A stretch of 64,000 nucleotides of DNA from Massilia sp. BSC265 (GTDB lineage Bacteria > Pseudomonadota > Gammaproteobacteria > Burkholderiales > Burkholderiaceae_D), in the NCBI RefSeq assembly GCF_000740675.1, contig NZ_JPXI01000030.1, positions 124,001 through 188,000 on the forward strand, in the 5' to 3' direction. Positions 44,335 through 51,917 of the stretch are shown one piece after another; position 1 is the stretch's first letter, and each line of letters starts with the position of its first letter. Under the pieces are notes generated by a model, which saw nothing but the letters and a program-made list of their open reading frames with translations, was not told the DNA's origin and did not search any database. Both the position numbers and the translations under genes were made by a program.

Positions 44335-45819
44335 ATGATGAACGCCTCCGTCTCCACCCTTGTCGCCCGGCGTGAACAGGTCACCGCCGCATTGCGCGCG
44401 CGCTTGCCCGATGGCTGCGTCCTGTCCGATCCCGAAGATACCCGTCCTTACGAATGCGACGGCCTGGCTGCCTACCGCCAGCTGCCCATGATCGTCACGC
44501 TGCCCACCGGCGAAGAGCAGGTGCTGGCGATCTTGAACACCTGCCGCGAGCTGGGCGTGCCGATCGTGCCGCGCGGCGCCGGCACCGGCCTGTCCGGCGG
44601 GGCGCTGCCGATCGCCGACGGCGTCGTCATCTCGACCGCGCGCCTGAACCGCATCGTGCGGGTGGATGCCTTTGCGCGCACCGCCGTGGTCCAGCCGGGC
44701 GTGCGCAACCTCGCCATCTCCGAAGCGGCCGCGCAGTACGGCCTGTACTACGCGCCCGATCCCTCGTCGCAGATTGCCTGCACCATCGGCGGCAACGTGG
44801 CAGAGAACTCGGGCGGCGTCCACTGTCTGAAATACGGCCTGACGGTGCACAACGTGCTGCGCGTGCGCGTGGCCACCATCGACGGCGAGATAATCGAGCT
44901 CGGCAGCGAAGCACTGGATGCGCCGGGCCTGGACCTGCTGGCCGTGTTCATCGGCTCCGAAGGCATGCTCGGCATCGTGACGGAGGTCACCGTGAAACTG
45001 GTCCCGAAGCCGGCGGTGGCCCAGGTCGTCATGGCCTCGTTCGCCGACGTCATCACGGCCGGCAACGCGGTGGCCAGCATTATTGCCGCCGGCATCATCC
45101 CGGCCGGCCTGGAAATGATGGACCGCACCTCGGTGCGCATGGTCGAGCCTTTCGTGCGCGCCGGCTACGATACCGATGCCGCCGCCATCCTCCTGTGCGA
45201 GGCCGACGGCACCGCGCTCGAAGTGGCGGAAGAAATCGAACGCATGAAGGCGGTGTTCGAGGGCGCCGGCGCCACGGCGATTGCCGTCTCGCAAAGCGAG
45301 GCCGAGCGCATGCGCTTCTGGTCCGGCCGCAAGAACGCCTTCCCGGCGGCAGGGCGTATCTCGCCGGATTATTACTGCATGGACGGCACCATTCCGCGCA
45401 AGCAGCTCGCGAGGGTACTCGGCGGCATCGAACAGATGGAGAAGACCTTCAACCTGCGCTGCTCGAACGTGTTCCACGCGGGCGACGGCAACATGCACCC
45501 CCTGATCCTGTTCGACGCGAACCAGCCGGGCGAGTTCGAGCGCGCCGAAGCCTTCGGCGCGGCCATCCTGGCGCTGTGTGTCGAAGTGGGCGGCACTATC
45601 ACCGGCGAGCATGGCGTAGGCATGGAAAAGATCAACTCGATGTGCGTGCAGTTCGGCCGCAAGGAGCTCGACGCCTTCTTCGAGGTCAAGCGCGCCTTCG
45701 ATGCGCCGATGCTGCTCAATCCGGACAAGGCCATCCCGACCCCGCACCGCTGCGCCGAATTCGGCAAGATGCATGTGCACGGCGGCGAGCTGCCGTTCCC
45801 CGAACTTCCGCGCTTCTAG
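44335..45819 (+). CDS. glcD: Glycolate oxidase subunit GlcD (FAD-linked)
   Basis: 494 residues. FAD-binding PCMH domain (about 40-220; IVPRGAGTGLSGGALPIADG, TIGGNVAENSGGVHCLKYG) and FAD-linked oxidase C-terminal domain with the GDGNMHPLI and TGEHGVGMEK motifs. It oxidises glycolate to glyoxylate as part of GlcDEF at the inner membrane; D-lactate is a possible alternative. Two ATG codons at 44335 and 44338 are both possible starts. glcE starts 6 bases after the stop. Confidence 0.95.
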   Translation: MMNASVSTLVARREQVTAALRARLPDGCVLSDPEDTRPYECDGLAAYRQLPMIVTLPTGEEQVLAILNTCRELGVPIVPRGAGTGLSGGALPIADGVVISTARLNRIVRVDAFARTAVVQPGVRNLAISEAAAQYGLYYAPDPSSQIACTIGGNVAENSGGVHCLKYGLTVHNVLRVRVATIDGEIIELGSEALDAPGLDLLAVFIGSEGMLGIVTEVTVKLVPKPAVAQVVMASFADVITAGNAVASIIAAGIIPAGLEMMDRTSVRMVEPFVRAGYDTDAAAILLCEADGTALEVAEEIERMKAVFEGAGATAIAVSQSEAERMRFWSGRKNAFPAAGRISPDYYCMDGTIPRKQLARVLGGIEQMEKTFNLRCSNVFHAGDGNMHPLILFDANQPGEFERAEAFGAAILALCVEVGGTITGEHGVGMEKINSMCVQFGRKELDAFFEVKRAFDAPMLLNPDKAIPTPHRCAEFGKMHVHGGELPFPELPRF

Positions 45820-45824
45820 AAAAC

Positions 45825-46871
45825 ATGCAGTCGATCGAACAATTTCAGGAACGGGTGCGCGCCGCCGCAGCCGACAAGACGCCCCTGCGCATCCGCGGTG
45901 GCGGTACCAAGGACTGGTACGGCCAGCGCCTCGAAGGCGAGATCCTCGATACGCGCGGCTATACCGGGGTCAATGACTACGAGCCCACCGAGCTGGTGAT
46001 CACGGCGCGCTGCGGCACGCCGCTCTCCGAGATCGAGGCCGTGCTGGCGGAACGCAAGCAGATGCTGGCCTTCGAGCCGCCGCATTTCGGCGAGAACGCC
46101 ACCCTGGGCGGCGTGGTTGCCGCTGGCCTGGCCGGTCCGCGCCGTGCCAACAGCGGCGGCGTGCGCGATTTCGTGCTGGGCGCGAAGCTGCTGGACGGGA
46201 AGGGCGATGTGCTGACCTTCGGCGGCCAGGTGATGAAGAACGTGGCCGGCTACGACGTCTCGCGCATGCTCGCCGGCTCGCTCGGCACGCTGGGCCTGCT
46301 GCTGGAAGTGTCCGTCAAGGTATTGCCGAAACCCTTTGCCGAAACGACGCTGTGCCTGGAACTGCCGGAGCATGACGCGATCCGCAAGCTGAACGAATGG
46401 GGCGGCCAGCCGCTGCCGATCTCAGGCAGCTGCTGGCACAACGGCATCCTGTCGCTGCGCCTGTCGGGCGCCCAGGCCGCGGTCGATGCGGCCGTGCGCC
46501 TGATCGGCGGCGACATCATGCCGAATCCTGCAAGTTTTTGGGCAGACCTGCGCGAGCAGCGCATGCCTTTCTTCCGCGGCGACGAGGCGCTGTGGCGCCT
46601 GTCCGTACCCTCGGCAACCAGTGCACTTGTGCTCGGCGGCGTGCAGCTGATCGAGTGGGGCGGCGCACAGCGCTGGCTGCGCAGCGACCTGGATGCCGCT
46701 ACAATTCGCCGTACCGTCTGCGCCGCCGGCGGCCACGCGACCCTGTTCCGGGGCGGCGATAAATCCGTGGGCGTGTTCCAGCCGCTCCAGCCCGCCATCG
46801 CCCGCATCCACGAACGCCTGAAGAATTCCTTCGATCCGGCGCACATTTTCAACCCGGGAAGAATGGTCTGA
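45825..46871 (+). CDS. glcE: Glycolate oxidase subunit GlcE
   Basis: 348 residues. A second FAD-binding PCMH-type domain (about 15-175; RIRGGGTKDWYG, NATLGGVVAAGLAGPRRA, GQVMKNVAGYDVSRML) with a short C-terminal part ending DPAHIFNPGRMV. GlcE is needed with GlcD and GlcF for activity. Spacing to both neighbours is 1-6 bases, so glcDEF is one operon. Confidence 0.95.
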   Translation: MQSIEQFQERVRAAAADKTPLRIRGGGTKDWYGQRLEGEILDTRGYTGVNDYEPTELVITARCGTPLSEIEAVLAERKQMLAFEPPHFGENATLGGVVAAGLAGPRRANSGGVRDFVLGAKLLDGKGDVLTFGGQVMKNVAGYDVSRMLAGSLGTLGLLLEVSVKVLPKPFAETTLCLELPEHDAIRKLNEWGGQPLPISGSCWHNGILSLRLSGAQAAVDAAVRLIGGDIMPNPASFWADLREQRMPFFRGDEALWRLSVPSATSALVLGGVQLIEWGGAQRWLRSDLDAATIRRTVCAAGGHATLFRGGDKSVGVFQPLQPAIARIHERLKNSFDPAHIFNPGRMV

Positions 46872-46872
46872 C

Positions 46873-48099
46873 ATGCAAACCAACCTGGCCGACTTCATCA
46901 AGGACACCGCGGACGGCAAGGAAGCGGAAGCGATCCTGCGTGCCTGCGTGCACTGCGGCTTCTGTACCGCCACCTGCCCGACCTACCAGCTGCTCGGCGA
47001 CGAGCTCGACGGCCCGCGCGGCCGCATCTACCTGATCAAGCAGGTGCTCGAAGGCGCCGAGCCGACCCGCAAGACCCAGCTCCACCTGGACCGCTGCCTG
47101 ACCTGCCGCAACTGCGAAACCACCTGCCCGTCGGGCGTCAAGTATGGCCGCCTGGTAGACATCGGCCGCCGCGTGGTCGAGGAACGCGTGCCGCGTTCCC
47201 TGAAAGACCGGGTGAAGCGCACCACGCTCAAGGAATTCCTGCCGCGCACGGCACTGTTCAAGCCGGCTTTCAGGGCAGGGCAGTTGGCACGCCCGTTGCT
47301 GTCCAAAGGGCTGCAGGACAAGCTGCAACCCGCGCGCAGCGCCGGCGCCTGGCCTGCACGTTCCCATGCGCGCAAGATGCTGGTGCTGGAAGGCTGCGTG
47401 CAACCGGGGATGGCGCCGAACATCAATGCAGCGACCGCGCGCGTGCTTGACGCCTTTGGCGTACAGCTGATATCCGCACCGAAAGCCGGCTGCTGCGGCG
47501 CCGTGCGTTACCACCTGAATGACCAGGCGGCCGGCCTGGACGACATGCGCCGCAATATCGACGCCTGGTGGCCCTACGTGGAGCGGGAAGAGATCGAGGC
47601 GATCGTCATGACGGCTTCCGGCTGCGGCGTCACCGTCAAGGAGTATGGCCACCTGCTGGCGCACGACGAAGCCTATGCGGCCAAGGCCGGGCGCATCTCG
47701 ATGCTCACGCGCGACTTGTCCGAAATCCTGCCGGAGTTCGAAGAGCAGATCGCCGCCAAGCTGAAGGGCAGGATTGCGAAGCGCGTCGCCTACCACCCGC
47801 CCTGCACGCTGCAGCACGGCCAGCAGATCCGTGGCAAGGTCGAGGGCGTGCTGCGCGCCGCCGGGGTCGACGTCACGCTGTGCGCCGAGAGCCACCTGTG
47901 CTGCGGCTCGGCGGGCACCTATTCCGTGCTGCATCCCGAGATCGCGCACGAGCTGCGTGACCGCAAGCTGGCCAACCTGCAGGCCTGCAAGCCGGACGAG
48001 ATCGTGTCTGCGAACATCGGCTGCATGACCTACCTGCAGTCCGGCACGCAGACCCCGGTCACGCACTGGATCGAGCTGATCGACCGGGTCCTGGCCTGA
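46873..48099 (+). CDS. glcF: Glycolate oxidase iron-sulfur subunit GlcF
   Basis: 408 residues. Two 4Fe-4S motifs near the N-terminus (CVHCGFCTATCPTY and CLTCRNCETTCPSG) and two CCG domains (CCGAVRYHL, LCCGSAGTYSVL) for quinone-linked electron transfer. It passes electrons from GlcDE to the respiratory chain. Complete and in the usual glcDEF order; no glcC regulator or glcB is adjacent. Confidence 0.95.
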   Translation: MQTNLADFIKDTADGKEAEAILRACVHCGFCTATCPTYQLLGDELDGPRGRIYLIKQVLEGAEPTRKTQLHLDRCLTCRNCETTCPSGVKYGRLVDIGRRVVEERVPRSLKDRVKRTTLKEFLPRTALFKPAFRAGQLARPLLSKGLQDKLQPARSAGAWPARSHARKMLVLEGCVQPGMAPNINAATARVLDAFGVQLISAPKAGCCGAVRYHLNDQAAGLDDMRRNIDAWWPYVEREEIEAIVMTASGCGVTVKEYGHLLAHDEAYAAKAGRISMLTRDLSEILPEFEEQIAAKLKGRIAKRVAYHPPCTLQHGQQIRGKVEGVLRAAGVDVTLCAESHLCCGSAGTYSVLHPEIAHELRDRKLANLQACKPDEIVSANIGCMTYLQSGTQTPVTHWIELIDRVLA

Positions 48100-48209
48100 T
48101 CTCAATCCTTGTTCAAGATCTGACCCGCGCCCGGTTGGCGCAGCAACCCGGCCCCTTGGCTGATTGTCTATAGTGGCGTCAAGACGATCGATCACATCAG
48201 GAGGGCAGG

Positions 48210-48578
48210 ATGGAAGCAATCAGGATGTTGCAGATAGCGACGTATTTGTTCGTCCTCACTGCACTTGGCGGCATCGCCATGAGCTGGATCCGTTTTTCAC
48301 TCGGCAAGAACCCCGCTTCCTGGCTGGCCATGGCCCACGGCTTCCTGGCGGCTGCCGGCGTGACCTTGCTTGCGTATGCGGTATTCATGCTGAACGGGCC
48401 GGGGATGGCGCTTGTATCCTTGTTACTGTTCCTCGGTGCCTCGGTTGGCGGCGTTGTCCTGAACCTGTATTACCATTTGAAGGATCAGCCGCTGCCGAAA
48501 GGGATCGTGCTAGCCCATGCGGTCATCGCAGTGATCGCCTTCGTCTTGCTGTACATGGCAGCGTTTACCGACGGCTGA
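48210..48578 (+). CDS. Small integral membrane protein
   Basis: 122 residues; strong site AGGAGGG before the ATG. Four predicted helices (about 5-25, 38-58, 62-84, 98-118; for example LFVLTALGGIAMSW, MALVSLLLFLGASVGGVVL, AVIAVIAFVLLYMAAF). No known motif; I do not recognise the family. It does not overlap glcF (110-base gap), so it probably has its own promoter. Confidence 0.75.
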   Translation: MEAIRMLQIATYLFVLTALGGIAMSWIRFSLGKNPASWLAMAHGFLAAAGVTLLAYAVFMLNGPGMALVSLLLFLGASVGGVVLNLYYHLKDQPLPKGIVLAHAVIAVIAFVLLYMAAFTDG

Positions 48579-48671
48579 AGCCAGGTCGACGCCTCGCTGC
48601 TTCATGCGCTACGCGCCGCATGCGGTCGCTGCCGTGCTAGGATCGCCCCGTTTGCATGCAGAGGACCGATC

Positions 48672-48986
48672 TTGAGTTTCATTTTTCAACTTGTCCGTGA
48701 AGACGAAGGCCTGCCACCCATGGTCGTCTTCGAGGATTCCACCACGCCCGGCCTCGTGCCCGTGTGGGACGAAGCCGGCGTCTACGACGTGCTCTACAAC
48801 AGCGACGGCAAACTGGCGCGCGATGTGTCGCGGGCGATTTCCTATGGGCTCGACCGCGTCACCGGGGACAGCTCGCTGGCTCAGTTGATGCCGCCTGGTG
48901 TCTCGCAGGGCGAAGCGATCCGCTTCCTCGAGAACGTCAACCGCGCCTGCATTACCCACGGCGCTGCCTGGATCCAGACCCGCTGA
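48672..48986 (+). CDS. Small hypothetical protein
   Basis: 104 residues from TTG 48672, with GAGG 7-10 bases upstream; the codon usage resembles neighbouring genes. Soluble, no membrane helix or Cys motif. Segments such as WDEAGVYDVLYNSDGKLARDVSRAISYGLD look globular. I do not recognise a family and cannot assign function. Confidence 0.55.
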   Translation: MSFIFQLVREDEGLPPMVVFEDSTTPGLVPVWDEAGVYDVLYNSDGKLARDVSRAISYGLDRVTGDSSLAQLMPPGVSQGEAIRFLENVNRACITHGAAWIQTR

Positions 48987-49099
48987 GCTTCCCGAAGCGT
49001 GCATTGGTAGTCGAGCTACATCTTTTTGTCTTAATATGTGAAGCTCAGCTGTAGGAAAGGTAGTTTTCCTACGGCCGGGGCCAAGGACAAGGAGACGCC

Positions 49100-51151
49100 A
49101 TGCACTTCCACCGCCCATTTGCCGGCGCCACTGCCGCGCTGGCCGCATCCTGCCTGCTGGCCCTGCCGGCCTGGGCCCAGCAGATCATTGCCAGTGCGGC
49201 TTCCCCAAGCAATGTGCTCAGCGTGCAAGTGCAGGTCGACGGCATGGGCAAGCTCGCCTATGGCGTCAAGCGCAAGGGCAAGGACATCATCGCCCCGTCG
49301 CGCCTCGGCTTCAACCTGGCCAATGCGCACAAGCTCGACGGCGGCTTCAGCCTGCGCCGCCAACATGTCAGCGAGCATGACGGCACCTGGGAGCAGCCCT
49401 GGGGCGAGCGCCGCTTCGTGCGCAACCGCTACCGCGAGCTGCGCGTGGACCTGGAGCAGAAGAACCGCGCCGGCCGCCGGCTGGCGGTAGTGTTCCGCAT
49501 CTATGACGACGGCGTGGGCTTCCGCTACGAATTCCCGGCCCAGCCGCAGTTGAAGGAAGCCGAGATCATCGACGAGCTGACCGAGTTCACGGTGGCCCAG
49601 CCCGCCACTGCCTGGTGGATTCCGGCCGGCGAACTTCCCGGGCTGGAAGAAGAAATCCGCAAGGCGCCGCTCAAGGAAATCGGGATCGCCAATACGCCGC
49701 TCACCGTGCGCCTGATTGATGGCACCCACATCGCCTTCCACGAAGCGGTGCTGGTCGACTACGCCACCATGTGGCTGCGCAAGGTCGACGGCCAGAAGCT
49801 GCGTGCCATGCTGGCGCCGTCGCCGAGCGGCCCGGCGGTCGTGCGCAAGGGCGCCTTCACCACGCCATGGCGCACGGTGCAGATCGCCGATAACGCGGCC
49901 GGCCTGTACATGTCCGACCTGGTGCTCAACCTGAACGAACCGAACAGGCTCGGCGACGTCAGCTGGGTGAAGCCCTCGAAGTTCGTCGGCGTCTGGTGGC
50001 AGATGCACCTGAATAGCGGTTCTTGGGCCGCGGGACCGAAGCACGCGGCCACCACCGCCAATGCGAAGAAATACATCGACTTCGCCGCGCAGAACGGCTT
50101 CCGCGGCGTGCTGGTCGAAGGCTGGAACAAGGGCTGGGAGAGCGACTGGGGCCACGGCGGCGCCGACTTCAGCTTCACCCAGCCGTATCCCGACTTCGAC
50201 CTGCCGGGCCTGGCCGCCTATGCCAGGTCCAAGGGCGTGCGCCTGATCGGCCACCACGAAACCGGCGCCAACATCGTCGCCTACGAGAAGCAGATGGATG
50301 CGGCGTACAAGCTGTATGCGAAGCTGGGCGTGGACAGCATCAAGTCGGGCTACGTGCACGAAGCGGGTAGTGCGCTGTTGACTGGCCGCGACGGCAAGCC
50401 GCGCTACGGCCACTACGATTCGCAGGAAGGCGTGAACCACTTCCTGAAGGCCGTCACGGAAGCGGCGAAATACAAGCTGTCGATCGATACCCATGAACCG
50501 GTGAAGGACACCGGCCTGCGCCGCACCTACCCCAACTGGCTCACGCGTGAAGGCGCGCGCGGCGTCGAGTACAACGCCTGGGGCAACCCGCCCAACAGCG
50601 TGGACCACGAGGCCAAGCTGGTGTTCACCCGCATGCTGAGCGGCCCGATGGACTACACGCCGGGCGTCCTGAGCCTGGTGGGCGCGGAAGGCAAGACCTT
50701 CAACTCGACCCAGGCCAAGCAGCTGGCGAACTTCGTCGTGATCTATTCGCCGATCCAGATGGCGGCCGACCTGCCGGAGAACTACGCGAAGTATCCGGCC
50801 GCCTTCAAGTTCATCAAGGACGTGCCGACCGACTGGGCGGACACCCGTGTGATCAATGGAGAAGTGGGGCAGTACGCCACCATCGCGCGCAAGGACCGCG
50901 CGGGCGACGACTGGTATGTGGGTGCGGTGACGGACGGCGAAGCGCGCAACCTGGCGCTGCCGCTCGATTTCCTCGATAAAGGCAAACGTTACACCGCCGA
51001 GATCTACCGCGACGGCGACGCGGCCGACTACCGCAGCGAGCGCCGCTTCGACCTGGTGACCGAAACCAAAACCGTCACTGCGGCCGATATCTTGCAGATG
51101 CGCCTTGCCCCAGGTGGCGGGCAAGCGATCCGCCTGGTGCCGCAGCCTTGA
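49100..51151 (+). CDS. Glycoside hydrolase family 97 protein (alpha-glucosidase-like)
   Basis: 683 residues. Signal peptide about 1-26 (LLALPAWA-QQ). GH97 layout: N-terminal beta-supersandwich (about 30-290), TIM barrel (about 300-570) with VEGWNKGWESDWG, GHHETGAN and THEPVKDTG plus the GVEYNAWG loop, and a C-terminal beta domain. Glu at these positions rather than Asp is what inverting SusB-like alpha-glucosidases have, an inference that needs alignment. It would release glucose from maltose-type oligosaccharides in the periplasm. Confidence 0.92.
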   Translation: MHFHRPFAGATAALAASCLLALPAWAQQIIASAASPSNVLSVQVQVDGMGKLAYGVKRKGKDIIAPSRLGFNLANAHKLDGGFSLRRQHVSEHDGTWEQPWGERRFVRNRYRELRVDLEQKNRAGRRLAVVFRIYDDGVGFRYEFPAQPQLKEAEIIDELTEFTVAQPATAWWIPAGELPGLEEEIRKAPLKEIGIANTPLTVRLIDGTHIAFHEAVLVDYATMWLRKVDGQKLRAMLAPSPSGPAVVRKGAFTTPWRTVQIADNAAGLYMSDLVLNLNEPNRLGDVSWVKPSKFVGVWWQMHLNSGSWAAGPKHAATTANAKKYIDFAAQNGFRGVLVEGWNKGWESDWGHGGADFSFTQPYPDFDLPGLAAYARSKGVRLIGHHETGANIVAYEKQMDAAYKLYAKLGVDSIKSGYVHEAGSALLTGRDGKPRYGHYDSQEGVNHFLKAVTEAAKYKLSIDTHEPVKDTGLRRTYPNWLTREGARGVEYNAWGNPPNSVDHEAKLVFTRMLSGPMDYTPGVLSLVGAEGKTFNSTQAKQLANFVVIYSPIQMAADLPENYAKYPAAFKFIKDVPTDWADTRVINGEVGQYATIARKDRAGDDWYVGAVTDGEARNLALPLDFLDKGKRYTAEIYRDGDAADYRSERRFDLVTETKTVTAADILQMRLAPGGGQAIRLVPQP

Positions 51152-51156
51152 TTTTC

Positions 51157-51260
51157 GTAGCGTGGGCGGGTCTCCCGCCCACGCGGTGATTGTCTGCGGC
51201 AAGATCATCTCGCACGAGAGCGAACTATCACCGCTTGGGCAAGAAACTTGCCCACCCTAC
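51157..51260. repeat. Dispersed palindromic repeat, copy R5
   Basis: About 104 bp, short subtype. Left arm GTAGCGTGGGCGGG / CCCGCCCACGCGGTGAT; right arm CCGCTTGGGCAAG / CTTGCCCACCCTAC. The centre reads GCGGCAAGATCATC, the reverse complement of the centre of R4, so the whole element is inverted relative to R2 and R4. Lies between the converging GH97 and glutathione peroxidase genes. Confidence 0.88.
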
Positions 51261-51275
51261 AAATGCGATCGTTAC

Positions 51276-51758
51276 CTATTGCGCCAGCAGCTTCTCGATA
51301 TCGCCCGCGATTTCCGCCGGCGCCGTCTGCGGCGCGTAGCGCTTGACCACCTCGCCGTCGCGCCCGACCAGGAACTTGGTGAAGTTCCACTTGATCGCTT
51401 CGGTGCCCAGTACGCCCGGCTTCTCGCCCTTCAGGTGCTTGTACAGCGGGTGGGCATCGTCGCCGTTGACGTCGACCTTGGCGAACATCGGAAAGCTCAC
51501 GCCGTAGTTCTTCTCGCAGAAGGCGCCGATCTCGTCTTCCGTGCCCGGCTCCTGCTTGCCGAACTGGTTGCAGGGGAAGCCCATCACCACCAGCCCGCGC
51601 TCGCCATACTGGCGGTGCAGCTCCTCCAGCCCCTTGTACTGCGGCGTGAAGCCGCAGGCACTGGCGGTGTTCACGATGAGGAGCACCTTGCCGCGCCAGG
51701 CGCTCAGGTCCATCGGCCTGCCATCGAGCGTGGTAGCGCTGAAATCGAATACGTCCAT
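51276..51758 (-). CDS. Glutathione peroxidase family (Cys-type)
   Basis: 160 residues. Thioredoxin-fold peroxidase reducing peroxides with thiols; the Cys-type enzymes of bacteria often use thioredoxin. Peroxidatic Cys 35 (NTASACGFTPQY), Gln 69 (FGKQEPG) and the Trp-Asn pair (KWNFTKFL) are present. Cys 63 (GFPCNQF) is the family Cys, and a further Cys in FCEKNYG could be resolving. Divergent from the TonB-type receptor gene. Confidence 0.92.
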   Translation of the reverse strand: MDVFDFSATTLDGRPMDLSAWRGKVLLIVNTASACGFTPQYKGLEELHRQYGERGLVVMGFPCNQFGKQEPGTEDEIGAFCEKNYGVSFPMFAKVDVNGDDAHPLYKHLKGEKPGVLGTEAIKWNFTKFLVGRDGEVVKRYAPQTAPAEIAGDIEKLLAQ

Positions 51759-51842
51759 GTTCTATTCCCTCGTCTGGAAAACAGGAAGTGTAAGCCAAGC
51801 ATGCGCAAAACGTATGCATGCCCCGATCGCTCAAGTCCGTGC

Positions 51843-51871
51843 TTGTTATCTTTTGTTACAAACCATAAGAA
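51843..51871 (+). promoter_or_regulatory. Candidate promoter of the receptor gene
   Basis: TTGTTA (51843-51848), 17 bp, TAAGAA (51866-51871), 47 bases before the receptor start. The -35 is good and the -10 weak. Confidence 0.4.
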
Positions 51872-51917
51872 GTTTGCATGCGACAATCCCGCTCGCCCAA
51901 ACTGCCGAGCTGTATCC

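Noticed and set aside
48164..48640. 158-codon plus-strand frame overlapping the small membrane protein
   Set aside because: The other frame has a strong AGGAGG site and four clear helices; this frame is Arg/Cys-rich and unlike a protein.
49031..51208. A 725-codon minus-strand frame opposite GH97
   Set aside because: Shadow of the GH97 gene; no domain and no ribosome site.
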